In this document: positions 44,301 to 58,800 of the stretch, piece after piece | How positions within the stretch are numbered: the first letter of the stretch is position 1 | Layout: each line of letters opens with the position of its first letter | From: Xestospongia bergquistia | Taxonomy: Eukaryota; Porifera; Demospongiae; Haplosclerida; Petrosiidae | Assembly (NCBI GenBank): GCA_963965975.1 | Contig: OZ014424.1 | Coordinates: forward strand, 5,474,380-5,538,379 | Length of the DNA: 64,000 nucleotides | Reading direction: 5' to 3' | The notes under the pieces: model-generated | Seen by the model: the letters and a program-made list of their open reading frames with translations, nothing else | What the model was told of the DNA's origin: nothing | Databases searched by the model: none | Position numbers and translations under genes: made by a program

Positions 44301-46771
44301 TAGTTAACCAGTGTTTTAAAGTTCTCTAATGTCTTTTTTCCCCATTCACGATTAAGTTTGATAACCACTTCACAAGTAATTGATGTGACTTCTGGATTTG
44401 GTATCAATGCTTCTGTAACTGCATTCTTGAATTTTTCAAGTGTTGTTGATTGTTTAAATTCTTTGAGATGTTGTTTATAAGTACACATGTCCTTCTTTAT
44501 CCTCTCATTAATTAGGAAGTCCTCATTGTTAACGATAACTTCTAATACCTCCACATCAAGGTAGCTATAATATGGCCAAAGTTGCTGAAATAGTCTTGGA
44601 ATATCTGTAGCATCTGTTAATCCTTCTATTCTATAATATTCTCCAAGATAATCAGAAATATCAATAAGTTCAAGTGTTCCATTATCAATTAGTTTACGTA
44701 GGACACTTTTAATATTTTTAACTAAATTTGTATATTCTTTTTGAAGACTTTCTAATTCTTCAGCTACAGGAAAATCTGGAGTGACTGTCACTTCTTGATT
44801 ATTAATCCCTACATAAATAGAAAGTACTAATGAAGTAGAGTCTTTGTTCAGCCTAAATTAACAACTTTATAAAAAGGATAACAAAAGCATCAAAAGTAAT
44901 CATAATACTATTTTCATTATTAATATACTACTGTTTATGTAGCTATATAAACATCAATTTCATAATATATTAGTAAACAAAATAGTATTATGTTTATATT
45001 TTCCACATGTAACCAGTATAACTATATATTAGTTAAACCAACCATTCAATTTTTACAGTGTAGTTGTTTTAACTGATATAGTCATTAGGTTTCATACATG
45101 CCTACCAATATAATAAAAAGTGTTAACAACATATGTTGTTTTGATTATTGATACTATGGAATTTACAGTTTATATAGTATAAATAATATCTGGTCTAGCT
45201 ATTTACAAAATCATCATGGTTCTAACAATTAGTTTCATGAACAGTCAATTCCCATCATCTATTAGTAATCAAAACAATATAATGTTTACTAATTTGTATC
45301 TATTGGTAAATTTAGCTAGTGTGGATCAGCTTCATCCATTGTTCTGGAACATGTGGACTTTATTAATCAATTAATTATTATGTACTCATGAATAAATAAT
45401 ATCATGAGCTTATTCAAATAATCTGAGAGTTCAGATTAAAGAAGTCCAGATATATGAGCATTCATTGTAACATGTCTAACATAATTTTATTATAGTAGTA
45501 AAAAGAGAGAACAACACACATAATTTGTGCTTTATTCAAAATGCAAGTGTCTGATCACTTTATAATACTGACCTTGTTGTTTTATATCCTGTTGTGTAAG
45601 ATCATCACATGTAAGATCTACTGAGATATCACATTGCTTTTTGACTTTATCAACCCATTCTTGACATAACTTTTGAGCAGCTAATTTAGTAGGACCACCT
45701 TCACTGGAGAGACATTGTAAGAAAAGTTGACAATGTTCCTGTAACTTTGAAATACTGTTTACTAAATTCATTCCACTTTCAAATTCACCAATTACATTGT
45801 AAACAGTTGGAGAATCTCGGACTGATTTACTTATCAGTCCTTTAGAATACATTGCTGCAGAAACTTGTGACAAACATCTACTTAACTGGTTATGTAAGTC
45901 AGCAAAATGACTTGACAATACACTCTTTAACACTTTATGAACTTCATCATTTTCTGTAGCATTGGTACTTGCTATGTTATTAGAAAGATCTACAGAGTTA
46001 CCACAAGAAGCCCTTCTATCTTGGTCACTTGTTCCTTCTGTCTGTCTTTCTATTTCCCCTTGTTAAAGAAAGGAAGGGACTATCAAGCCAATTCCACTAC
46101 TTTCTGAGAGTAAAATTTTACTGTCTACTATATATTTTACTAATATATTATACTACATTGATTATTATTATAATAAACTATAAATAGTGAATACCTTCAT
46201 CTTTAATGTCTAGTTGTCCTCTCAGTGTAGTAGCTACATCCACATTAGCACAACTTTCAACAGCTGAAATAAGTTCTTCCCAACAAGGGGCAGTACCATT
46301 TGTAATCCACCATTGTAAACCTTCCTCTAGAGCAAAGTGGTAGTCTTGATCAGTGCTGGCCATTGTCTTGAGTCGTCTCCTCTCCTCGAGTGACACACCT
46401 AGAAGAATAGTGAGTTCAGTCCATTTATCTTTAACATCAAAACGACTCTTAATAAGAAGGCGTATAGCATTAACTGCTGTCAACTCTATTAAAGTAAATT
46501 GAAACATCATTCCATCAGTTATATGTTTTAATGTTTACTGACCTGTTTTAGGTCCAGGATTAAGTTCAATATCTCCTGATAAAATGAGGAGAAGTACAAG
46601 AAACAAAACTAGAGAGAACATCAAAGTACCACCACCCTCATCTCCTGATGTCAATAGTAACTTCATCCATCCAGGGGTATCAGTGGTAGAAGGAGTCTTT
46701 TTAGTAGTATATGGTATATGATGACAATACCATAACCCAATACTAGCTCTCCATTGACACGTATCAATCAT
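41327..46771 (-). CDS. Gene D: 2A leader, death domain, CARD-like segment, ankyrin repeats
   Basis: Exons in descending order: 46543-46771, 46195-46485, 45573-46058 and 41327-44808, 4488 nt and 1495 residues, all phase 1. It is the positional and sequence counterpart of gene A: the ankyrin exon begins GINNQEVTVTPDFPVAEELE, with the same ALIPNPEVTSITCEVVIKLN region. It has about 10 fewer repeats and lacks the TNGANALML modules. From about 42250 downwards the 3' part is closer to B and E (for example VEVLIDKSELAPFEIEKTVV), so it looks like a recombinant between the two subtypes. The death domain has an unusual first helix (TAVNAIRLLIKSRFDVKDKW). The tail ends QEDYLISITS. Confidence 0.88.
44890..45060. 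mobile_element. MITE-like element in intron 3 of gene D
   Basis: Orthologous to the copy at 14558-14720 in gene A: same position and orientation, and same truncated left side and TTTTTACAGTG end. It was present before A and D separated. The inverted repeat at 45138-45275 follows. Confidence 0.6.
46550..46573 (-). other. 2A (StopGo) motif of gene D
   Basis: Encodes DIELNPGP, with a Val in the preceding hydrophobic run (FLVLLLILSG). Confidence 0.85.
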
Positions 46772-48178
46772 TATGAGCTACAAACAATCTCTAGACAACT
46801 TATTGTATAACTGGGAGTGGTGACTCCCACGCATTTATTACTCTTGTCCTGGAATTCTGTAATGGAGCTATTGCAGTAAACAGTAATTAGCTAAACTAAC
46901 ACAACAGTACTTTTTCTTTCACTGCCACAAGTTCTAGAGTCCCAAGAGTATTTCAGCAAAACTCTCCATTGAATTTTGCCATAATTTTATAATTTAATAA
47001 TATAAACAAAAAATGTATAAATAACATGATAATCAATAGAAATTAACTTGATTCTTTAAGTATTGTATGAACGTCTGCTTCAAATGTGTTCACTTCACAC
47101 TGCAAGGTAATAAAACTTGTAAGCATTTTTGAACAGATTACTTGAAATTGAAATGTATACACATGAAGACAATTATGAAGACTAAGTGTTTTCTCCTAAG
47201 TATTTATATCAGTTAGATCACAATCTGTCTGTCCACTTATTGGAATCTAAATGATTTAGAACATAGAGTGTAGAGACAAGAGATTTAACTAATATATATA
47301 CTCCAGATGTAAGCTATCTAGTTCATAACCTCACAATCAGGTATTTGATAAAGGAAAAGAATACCAAGATATGAGGCTATCAAGTTCAAAGAAACTATCT
47401 ATTATAATATTAATAATATGGTATAAAACATAAGGAGAAGGTTAAAATTGATACCACATGCTAGCAACTGACCCTTTCTTTGTTACTATAATAGAAATAC
47501 ATGTAATGATTATCCATTAATATAAATCTATTATGACTATTTTACTGTAATAATTGTAGTAACATTGATGTCATTATGATGTCATGATCTATATTATAAG
47601 TATTATGTCTCAATTAATGGATCTAAGAAGGTTGTCCAAATATGTCTTAAATCACAAATACAATATACTAGTCTTAAATTTATACATTTATAATATAACA
47701 AGTAATTAAAGTTTTCCAAGAAAGTTAAAAGAATAAAAAATATTGTAGTAATTAAACATACTATAGCACTACCTATCAGAATATATTAGTAGATAACACA
47801 CTACCAATAGGATCAGTCATTGTAGTAATTAAACACACTGTAGCACGACACATCAAACTGTATTACAAAATACTTTATCCAAAAGTGATCATAATCTCTT
47901 ATAGTGTCTTTCTATAATAATAACTAACTAATAACTGACACTATTGTCTCTTAACACAAGTCAGTCATGACACACCTCCTTTGCCCTATTTAAAAAAGAC
48001 TGCAAACAAGTAAATAATCGTTTTTCGGATTTAGATGTAATATTTAGCTAACTTTATAGAAAAAACAAATAAAATAAGACAATAATGGTAGCATTATTTC
48101 TACATAACAATACAATGATTACTCAAAAGGGACTGAAACAAGTACATAAAAATGTTAACAAAAAAGATACACAACATA
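46772..48178. other. Spacer between genes D and E
   Basis: Holds the palindrome at 46812-46829 and the 77-bp block near 47750-47840. From roughly 47160 onwards it is almost identical to the A-B spacer. No gene. Confidence 0.6.
46812..46829. promoter_or_regulatory. Conserved palindrome upstream of gene D start
   Basis: TGGGAGT-GGTG-ACTCCCA, 41 bp upstream of the ATG, as in gene A. Confidence 0.5.
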
Positions 48179-51100
48179 TTATGATGTAATAGTAATAAGA
48201 TAGTCTTCTTGACCTTTTTTTTTGTCTTGTTTTCTTTTTTTCTTGTTATCTTGTTTTACATTGATATCTTTAAATGTACTAGTAGGATTTGAGATGTATG
48301 GAGTTAATAAATTAAATACAGACTTAAAATTTGGCAATCTTTGTCCCTTTGTCTGTTTCTTATTAGCTTCATTTCTCAATTCACTAGTTATTAGTGAAGA
48401 TGTAGGTGTGGTCATTGTCTCACTAGATGTTTGTAATGATGACTTTATAGTCTGTTCTGAAGATTGCTTTGTGTCCTCTAAGTGTGATGCTATTTGACCT
48501 CCATATTTAATTAATAGTTCAATAATGGCTTCATCTTTATTATCATTAGCTTCATCTAATGGAGTTCTATTCATAGCAGTAATAACATTAGGATTGGCAC
48601 CATTTTCTAAGAGTATCTCTACTATTGAAGTGGATTTACCTCCTTGTACAGCAAAGAACAAAGGAGTTAACCCATAATAATTTTCTTGTTTATTAACATC
48701 AGCTCCAGCTTGTATGAGAGCATCCACTATATCAACATGTCCACATGATGAAGCTATCATGAGTGGAGTAAGACCTAGTACCAGTGGAGTATCTGGATTA
48801 TTTAATGTCTTCATTATAATTGTATCTAAATCTCCTTTAACACATGAGTCTAGTAGTTCTCTCTGATCATTAGTGAGATGTGGAAGTTTGTTTGAGAGGA
48901 AGGTAATGAGAGTAGGGCGACCACCATAACATAATAGTACTACTGTTTTTTCAATTTCAAAAGGAGCTAGTTCACTTTTGTCTATGAGTACTTCAACAAT
49001 GTCTCTGTTACCAATAAGAGCTGCTGTTACAAATGCTGTCATTTCAATTCCTTCAAAACACATTACTATATGAGGATCTGCTTTTGATTGTAGCAAGCAT
49101 TCAACTACTTCAAGATGTTCATTCCCAATAGCTTTCATTAGGGCAGTCAATCCTTCTTCATTCTGATCATTAACATTTGCATTCCCTTTGAGTAGTAGTT
49201 CAACAACCTGTGTATGACCATTTTGGCTAGCCATCATTAGGGCAGTCCATCCATTTTTTTTCTGAATATTAACATCAGCATTCTCTTTGAGTAGTACTTC
49301 AACAATCTGTGTATGACCATTTTGGCTAGCTATCATTAGGGCAGTCCACCCTTCTTCATTCTGAGTATTAACATCTGCATTATCTTTGAGTAGTAGTTCA
49401 ACAACCTGTGTATGACCATTTTGGCTAGCTATCATTAGAGCAGTCCATCCATCTTCTTTCTGAATATTAACATCAGCATTCTCTTTGATTAGTAATTCCA
49501 CAATTTGTGTATGACTATATCGACTAGCTATCATTAGGGCAGTCCATCCTTCTTTATCCTGATCATTAACATCTGCATTCTCTTTGAGTAATAGTTCGAC
49601 AATCTGTGTATGACCATATCGACTAGCTAGCATTAGGGTAGTCCATCCATCTTCTTTCTGAATATTAACATCTGCATTCTCTTTGAGCAATAGTTCGACA
49701 ATCTGTGTATGACCATATCGACTAGCTAGCATTAGGGCAGTCCATCCATCTTCTTTCTGAATATTAACATCTGCATTCTCTTTGATTAGTAATTCCACAA
49801 TTTGTGTATGACCATATCGACTAGCTATCATTAGGGCAGTCCATCCTTCTTTATCCTGATCATTAACATCTGCATTCTCTTTGATTAGTAATTCCACAAT
49901 CTGTGTATGACCATATCGACTAGCTAGCATTAGAGCAGTCATTCCTTTTTCGCTCTGAATATTAACATCTGCATTCTCTTTCAATAGCACTTCAATTACC
50001 TGCATATGACCATTATGGCTAGCTAGCATTAGAGCAGTCCATCCATCTTCATTTCGAATATTAACATCTGTATTCTCTTTAAGTAGGAGTTTGACAACCT
50101 CAATATTGCCTTTTTTTGCAGCTTCAATAATAGAGATGGCCAATCCGCTACTGAGATGTAACTGTTGCTCCTCTTCCTCCTCTTTTTGTGTTGTATTTAA
50201 AACATTAAACTGTTCTAACAATTTACAGATATCTTCTCTTCCTTCTTTTCTTGCTTTGTCAGCAATGCTTTGGTCATTGATGAAGATATTAGGTTGAGCA
50301 CCAGATTTAAGTAGTTGTTCTATAACTTGAGGTGACTTGTGTCCTGTTATAGCATATACTAGTGGACTGTACCCATCACTGTCTGTACTGTTGACATTAG
50401 CTCCACCTTGTAGGAGGACTTGTACTGTTTCTATATGTCCACAAGATGAGGCTATCATAAGAGGAGTAATATCATTGACTAGTGTACAGTTGATATCAAC
50501 AGTAGAGTCTAAAATATGACTTGTTGTAGAAATGTGATCTCCTTCAGCACATAATACGAAAAGTTGGAATTCATCTTGTGTAAAATAGTCTAGTAAGTGC
50601 ATTAATAAAGTAATAATAAGTTGAGAGTGTCCATATTGACATGCTGTAGTGAGAGCTGTTACTACTAAACATGATATCTTGCTCTCTACATCACCTCCTA
50701 GTTTGAGGAGGAACTCCACAGCTTCATTATGACCAGCTTTTGCTGCTTCTAGAAGAGCTAACTCAAAAGTGAAGTTCATATTTTCGTCATCTTTGAGGAT
50801 GAGTTCACCATTAATTGTTAGACCAAAGATACCAATGAGACGCATAAACTGTAACTTCCCTTGAGCATGAGCTATGAGGCTATCAGCTTTTGACTTATGA
50901 ACAATGTATTTGATAATAACTGAGCCTGTATCAATCTCTATATGTTTAAGGATTGATTGCTTTGATTTGTGAGGTAGTAAATGTCCTATTAATAGATAAA
51001 GTCCTCCAATAGTAGCTTCATTCCATGGATTAAGTAACATGATTTGAATTGTAGGCATATTTGATAAATTTACTAGTTGTGGAGAATAGATCTGTCTTAA

Positions 51101-54100
51101 TTTAGTTTTAAGTTCTTTTACTGTAGACGAGCAACGAAGTGTCTCAGCTTTGAGCATATGTTCTTTAAGTTCACTGAGAAGGTTTTTCTTGTCTTCTCCA
51201 AAGTATTCATCATTGAGAAACTGTTCACTCATATCCACAATTAATTCACAGTCTATGAAGTCAAAATATGCATGTAGTTTCTTGAAAACCTCATCTAAAT
51301 CATCAATGTCTTTTAGTTCACCAACCCATTTCATTCGATGTTCAATCCATCTAATAAAGTCCACTAATACTAGTTGTTGGTGTTGTAGTTTATGATCAAG
51401 AGATGATCGAACAGCAACCATTAATACACTGAAGGTTTTGTCTAGGTTTTTTAAAGTAATATTAACTTGTTTTTCTTCCTCTTCACTTTGCAATGTTAGT
51501 ATTTTTACAAGTTTTTGAGAACCTGCATAAATGATAAATCATTAAGAATTGTAGTGTTTAATATGGAGGGATGGTCTGGAAAATGGCTGCCCATTCACTC
51601 TACTGATTTAACTATAATGCTTTCAAATAATTGTTAAAGTTGACTTATAGGCTTATTTAAGCACCTACTTCTTTTATTGAGCTCTTTCACAGTTTCTAAA
51701 GTTGTAACATAAACTAGTTAAACCAAATTGTTCTTCTATACAAAGTATCAAACATTCAGTAATCGCTAATCAGTACTGTGTCTTGTACATGCAATGCCTA
51801 AATTGACCAATCAGATTGCTCCATTTCAGGTCAATAAATACTTTAATACACCTCCTAGAGATGGTGTGTAAGTTTATAGACTCTTTTCTAAGGCTATCAT
51901 TTCCATGGTTATAGCAAGCTGCAATTTAGCTAAAATTGCTGCTATATGTTTCTATTCTATACAGATGAGTAAATTTATTATAACAAATAAATTTTAATCA
52001 TTCAATAGATGACATAGCCTTTCATAATCCAGGTCTTAACCTGATAAAATATTTAGTCAACGTATAGTAATTAAAGAAAAACTAAGTGCACTGACATGAT
52101 GCTATATATTTTATTGCCTAAGTTATGTGCAAGCAAGATCCTACATAATTGTTACAATTAATTATTACTGCCTGGCACATGTAGTCCTGTATTTATTTTG
52201 GACCATGTGTTATAACTGGTTTTGTTTGTTTTCATCATTTTAATATATTGTTATATGCGACTTTTGAGAGTAACAAATGGAATTAAACTGTATCCTTTGC
52301 CTGCTGACTGACTCATAGAGTAAATAATGAATCCATTAATCCTAATGACAAGCATGTGACTGACAATGCTTAAAGCTTCTGGCTAGCTTGCTTCTTTGCA
52401 TATAATTCTAGCATTCTATAGCTATAGTCTTCCACAGACACTGCTGCTAGTTCTCCAATCTTTGTAGCTCTAGTCAGTGTTTCACTGTGAAGTCAGTATC
52501 GTCCAAACAATTATAGGATGATTTTTTAATTATAATCTTGTTTTTGATTGTTTTACTTGCATGTATCTTTGTATGACTCTTTGTAATTACATACCATTAT
52601 ATATTCTATTAATTGACTAATTCATAGTCTCTAGGTTCCATTCATGCTTACAATGAAAAGTATTTACAATATATACTGTTTTGATTACTCATTACTATGG
52701 AATTGTACAGTTTATATAGTTCAACAAATGTTATCTAATGACACAGCTGGGTATGTATGTGTAGTTTGAATTCCATAGTAACTATACTGATCTAACAGCT
52801 TATTCAAACATAGTTTTAACAAACAGCTACATGAACAATCAAATTACATAGTACATTTATGTTATGTTCTATAATTGGCATACCATACACTGGATGATAA
52901 TTAGTTTCATGAACAGTCAATTCTATCATATATTAGTAATCAAACAATGTTTACTAATAAATTTATTTAATTTAGCTAGTGTGGATCAACTTCAACAATT
53001 GTTCTGGACCATGTGGACTTTATTAAATAGTCAATTAATTATTATGTACTCATGAGTTAATAATATCATGAGTTTGTTCAGATAATCTGTGAGTTTGGAT
53101 TAAAGAGGTTTAGATATATGAGGATCCATTGTAGCACATCTAACATAATTTTACATTGTCATATGAAATGTACTATAATAGTACAAAAAGAGAAGAGTGC
53201 ACATTTGGTGCTTCATTCAAAAAATGTCTCATTTTCTATTACTGACCTTGTTGTTGTATATCCTGTTGTATAAGATCATCACATGTAAGATCTAGTGAGA
53301 TATCACATTTCTTTTTAACTTCAATAATCCAATCTTGACATAACTTTTGAGCAGCTAATTTAGTAGGACCACCTTCACTGGAGAGACATTGTAAGAAAAG
53401 TTGACAATGTTCTTGTAACTTTGAAATGTCTTCTTTGATAAATTGCATTGCATTTTCAAATTCATCAATCACAATGCGAACAGTTGGAGAATCTCGAACT
53501 GATTTACTTATCAGCTTATGTGAATACATCTTTGCAGCAACTTGTGGGAAACATGACTTTAACTGGTCACTTAAATGAGCAAAATGGCATGTTAGTACAC
53601 TCTTCAATATTTTGTGAACTTCATTTTTTTCTGTAGCATTGGTACTTTCTGTATTACTAGAAAGATCTACAGAGTTACCACAGGAAGGGCTTCTAACTTG
53701 GTCACTTGTTCCTTCTGTATGTCTTTCTATTTCCCCTTGTTAAAGAAAGGAAGGGACTGTCAAGCCAATTCCACTACTTTCTGAGAGTAAAGCTTCAATG
53801 TCTATTATATATTTTACTAATATATTATATTACATTGATAATTATTATAATGAACTATAAATAGTGAATACCTTCATCTTTAATATCTAGTTGTCCTCTC
53901 AGTGTAGTAGCTACATCCTTATCACCACAACTTTCAACAGCTGAGATAAGTTCTTCCCAAGAGGGAGCAGTACCATTTGTAATCCACCATTGTAAACCTT
54001 CCTCTAAAGCAAAGTGATAATCTTGATCACTACTGGCCATTGTCTTGAGTCGTCTCCTCTCCTCGAGTGAGACACCAAGGAGTTTGGTCCATTTATCTTC

Positions 54101-54434
54101 AATGACAAAACCACTCTTAACAAGAAGTCGTAGAGCATTATTTGATGTTAATTCTATTGAAATAAATAAGACATCAGTTATATAGGTGTATTAATGTTTA
54201 CTGACCTGTTTTAGGTCCAGGATTAAGTTCAATATCTCCTGATAAAATGAGGAGAAGTAAGAGAAACAAGACTAAAGAGAATATCAAAGTACCACCACCC
54301 TCATCTCCTGACATCAATAGTGACTTCATCCATCCAGGGGTATCAGTGGTAGAAGGAGTCTTTTTAGTAGTATATGGTATATGATGACAATACCATAACC
54401 CAATGCTAGCTCTCCATTGACTGGTGTCGATCAT
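48179..54434 (-). CDS. Gene E: 2A leader, death domain, CARD-like segment, ankyrin repeats
   Basis: Exons in descending order: 54206-54434, 53872-54153, 53247-53735 and 48179-51522, 4344 nt and 1447 residues, all phase 1. The ankyrin exon differs from that of gene B at only about three residues in 1104 (Ala/Thr in ADVNAQ/TQNEEG, Val/Ile shortly after, Ser/Leu in the tail). The upstream exons are more divergent. The death-domain exon is 9 nt shorter, losing three residues between the first two helices (KWTKLTSLLGV becomes a KWTKLLGV-like form). The CARD-like segment has three changes (for example ARHFAH-type Arg to Cys). The 2A exon has KSLLMSGDEGG. The likely role is the same as that of the other members. 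Confidence 0.88.
51523..53246 (-). other. Intron 3 of gene E
   Basis: Almost identical to intron 3 of gene B, apart from an extra AT-rich stretch near 52525-52550. It holds the inverted repeat at 52678-52945 without the MITE insertion. No gene. Confidence 0.6.
54213..54236 (-). other. 2A (StopGo) motif of gene E
   Basis: Encodes DIELNPGP with the same Leu-rich run before it. Confidence 0.85.
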
Positions 54435-55834
54435 AATGACCTACAAACAATCTCTATATCAAAAGACAACTTTTAATATTGTATAACTGGGAGTGGTAAC
54501 TCCCACTCACTCATTACTCTTGTCCTAGAATAAAATCAGTCTTCAATTCTGCACATAAAATAATGGAGCTATTGCAGTAAACAGTAATTAGCTAAACTAA
54601 TACAACAGTACTTTTTCTTTCACTGCCACAAGTTCTAGAGTCCCAAGAGTATTTCAGCAAAAACTCTCCATTGAATTTGTCATAATTTCATAATTTAATA
54701 ATATAAACAAAGATATATAAATAACATGATAATCAATAGAAATGAGGTTGATTCTTTAAGTAGTGTATGAAAATCTGCTTCAAATGTGCTCACTTCACAC
54801 TACAAGGTAGTAAAGCTTGTAAGAATTTTTGAACAGATTACTTGAAATTGAAATGTATACACATGAAGACAATTATGAGGACTAAGTGTTTTTTCCTAAG
54901 TATTTATATCAGTTAGATCACAATCTGTCATTCACTTATTGGAATCTAAATAATTTAGGACATAGGGTGTAGAAACAAGAGATTTAACTAACATATATAT
55001 ACTCCAGATGTAAGCTGTCTAGTTCATAGCCTCATAATCAGGTATTTGAAAAAGGAAAAGAATACCAAGATACGAGGCTATCAAGTTCAAAGAAACCATC
55101 TATTATAATATTAATAATATGGTATAAAGTCTGTTGTGACTATTTTACTGTAATAACTGTAGTAACTTTGATGTCATGATCTATATTATAAGTATTATGT
55201 CTCAATTAGTGGATCTAAGAAGGTTGTCTAAATATTTACAAAATGTCTTGAACCACAAATACAATATACCAGTCTTAAATTTATACATTTATAATATAAC
55301 AAGTAATTAAAGTTTTCCAAGAAAGTTAATAGAATAAAAATATTGTAGCATTTAAACACACTATAACACTACCTATCAGAATATATTAGTAGATAACACA
55401 CTACCAATAGGATCAGTCATTGTAGTAATTAAACATACTATAACACTACCTATCAAACTGTATTATTAAATACTTTGTCCAAAGGTGATCATAATCTTTC
55501 ATAGTGTCTTTCTATAATAATAACTAACTAACAACTGACACTATTGCTGCTGTCTCTTCAGTCATGACACACCTCCTTTTCCCTATTTAAAAAAGACTGC
55601 AAGCAAGTAAAAAAATTCAGCTTTAGATGTAGTATTTAGATGGCTTTATAGAAAAAAAAACAATGAAAATAAGACAATAATAGCATCATTTCTACATGAT
55701 AATACAAACACTACTCAAAAGGGACTAAAAACAATTGCATAAAAATATGTTAACATAGAAGATACACAACATATTATGATAATAATAGGAATAAGGTAGT
55801 CCTCTTGATCTTCTTCCTTATTGTCATATTTTAT
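54435..55834. other. Spacer between genes E and F
   Basis: Holds the palindrome at 54488-54505 and the 77-bp block (about 55345-55445). Near its end (55770-55834) lies the remnant of the conserved coding tail of gene F, cut off by a stop. No separate gene. Confidence 0.6.
54488..54505. promoter_or_regulatory. Conserved palindrome upstream of gene E start
   Basis: TGGGAGT-GGTA-ACTCCCA, 54 bp upstream of the ATG. The position shifts while the stem is kept. Confidence 0.5.
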
Positions 55835-58800
55835 TTATGTACTAGTAGGATTTGAGATGTACGGAGTTAATAAATTAAATAAGGACTTGAAACTTGGCAT
55901 TCTTTTTTTCTTTGTCTGTTTCTTGTTAGTTTTATTTCTCAATTCACTAGTTATTGGTGAAGATGTAGGTGTGGTCATTGTTTCACTAGATGTTTGTGAT
56001 GATGACTTTATAGTCTGTTCTGATGATTGCTTTGTGTCCTCTAAGTGTGATGCTATTTGACCTCCATATTTAATTAATAGTTCAATAATGGCTTCATCTT
56101 TATTATCATTAGCTACATCTAATGGTGTTTCATTCATAGCAGCAATAATATTAGGATTAGCACCATTTTCTAAGAGCATCTCTACTATTGAAGTGGGTTG
56201 TCCACCAGTTACTGCAAGGAACAAAGGAGTTAACCTATAATGATTTTCTTGTTTATTGACGTCAGCTCCAGTTTGTATGAGAGCATCCACTATATCAACA
56301 TGTCCACATGATGAAGCTACCATAAGTGGAGTAACATCACGTACCAGTGGAGTATCTGGATTATCTATTGTCTTCATTATGACTGTAGCTAAATCTCCTT
56401 TAACACATGAGTCTAGTAGTTCTCTCTGATCATTAGTGAGATGTGGAAGTTTGTTTGAGAGGAAGGTAATGAGAGTAGGGTGACCACCATAACATAATAG
56501 TACTACTGTTTTTTCAATCTCATCAGTAGTCAGTTCACTTTTGTCTAAGAGCACTTTAACAATGTCTCTGTTACCTGTAAGAGCTGCTAAAAGAAGTGCT
56601 GTTATTTCAATTCCTTTAATACACATTACTATATGAGGATTTGCTTTTGATTGTAGCAAGTATTCAACTACTTCAGAATGCTTATTCTCAATAGCTACAA
56701 TTAGGGCAGTCTCTCCTTTTTTGCTCTGAATGTTAATGTCTGCATGCTCTATGAGTAGTAGTTTAATAACCTCTGTATGACCATTTAGACTAGCTAACAT
56801 TAGAGCAGTCCATCCATCTTCCTTCTGAATATTAACACTTGCATTCTCTTTGAGTAGTAGTTCAACGATCTGTGTATGACCAATAAGACTAGCTAGCATT
56901 AGGACAGTCAATCCTTCTACATTCTGAATATTAACATCTGCATTCTCTTTGAGTAGTAATTCAACAACCTGTGTATGACCATTTAGACTAGCTACCATTA
57001 GGGCAGTCAATCCTTCTACATTCTGAATATTAACATCTGCATTCTCTTTGAGTAATAGTTCAACAACCTGTGTATGACCATTGTGACTAGCTGCCATTAG
57101 GGCAGTCAATCCTTCTACATTCTGAATATTAACATCTGCATTCTCTTTGAGTAGTAGTTCAACAACCTGTGTATGACCATTTAGACTAGCTACCATTAGG
57201 GCAGTCAATCCTTCTACATTCTGAATATTAACATCTGCATTCTCTTTGAGTAGTAGTTCAACAACCTGTGTATGACCATTTAGATTAGCTGCCATTAGGG
57301 CAGTCAATCCTTCTACATTCTGAATATTAACATCTGCATTCTCTTTGAGTAGTAATTCAACAACCTGTGTATGACCATTTAGACTAGCTGCCATTAGGGC
57401 AGTCACTCTACGTTCATTCTGAATATTAACATCTGCATTCTCTTTGAGTAGTAGTTCAACAACCTGTGTATGACCATTTAGACTAGCTACCATTAGGGCA
57501 GTCACTCTATGTTCATTCTGAATATTAACATCTGCATTCTCTTTGAGTAGTAGTTTGACAATCTTTGTATGACCATGTTGACTAGCTACCATTAGAGCAG
57601 TCACTCTATGTTCATTCTGAATATTAACATCTGCATTCTCTTTGAGTAGTAGTTTGACAATCTTTGTATGACCATGTTGACTAGCTACCATTAGGGCAGT
57701 CACTCTATGTTCATTCTGAATATTAACATCTGCATTCTCTTTGAGTAGAAATTTAACAACCTCAGTATTGCCTATTTTTGCAGCTCCAATAATAGGGATG
57801 GTCAATCTACTACTGAGTTGTAACTGTTGCTTCTCCTCCTTTTCTTTTTGTGTTATATTTAAAACATTAAACTGTTCTAATAATTTACAGATATCTTCTC
57901 TTCCTTCTTCTCTTACTTTATCAACAATATTCTGGTCATTAATAAAGACATTAGGTTGAGCACCAGCTTTAAGTAGTTGTTCTATAACTTGAAGTGACTT
58001 GTGTCCCGTTATAGCATATACTAGTGGACTGTACCCATCATTGTCTGTACTGTTGACATTAGCTCCACCTTGTAGGAGGACTTGTACTGTCTCTGTATGT
58101 CCACAAGATGAGGCTATCATAAGAGGAGTAATATCATTGACTAGTGTACAGTTGATATCAACAGTAGAGTCAAAAATATGACTTGCTGTAGAGATGTGAT
58201 CTCCTTCAGCACATGATATGAAAAGTTGGATTTCTTCTTGTGTAAAATAGTCTAGTAAGTGCATTAATAAAGTAATAATAAGTTGAGAGTGTCCATATTG
58301 ACATGCTGTAGTGAGAGATGTTACTACTAAACTTGATATCTTATTCTCTACATCACCTCCTAATTGGAGGAGGAACTCCACAGCTTCATTATGACCAGCT
58401 TTTGCTGCTTCTAGAAGAGCTGACTCAAAAGTGAAGTTCATATTCTCGTCGTCTTTGAGGATGAGTTCACCATTAATTGTTAGACCAAAGATACCAATGA
58501 GACGCATAAACTGTAACCTGCCTTGAGCATGAGCTATGAGGCTATCAGCTTTTGACTTAAGGACAATGTATTTGATGATAACTGAGCCTGTATCAATCTC
58601 TATATACTTAAGGATTGATTGCTTTGATTTGTGAGGTAGTAAATGTCCTATTAGTAGATAAAGTCCTCCAATAGTAGCATCATTCCATGGATTGTGTAAC
58701 ATGATTTGAATTGTAGGCATATTTGATAAATTTACTAGTTGTGGAGAATAGATCTGTCTTAGTTTAGTTTTGAGTTCTTTTACTGTAGACGAGCAACGAA

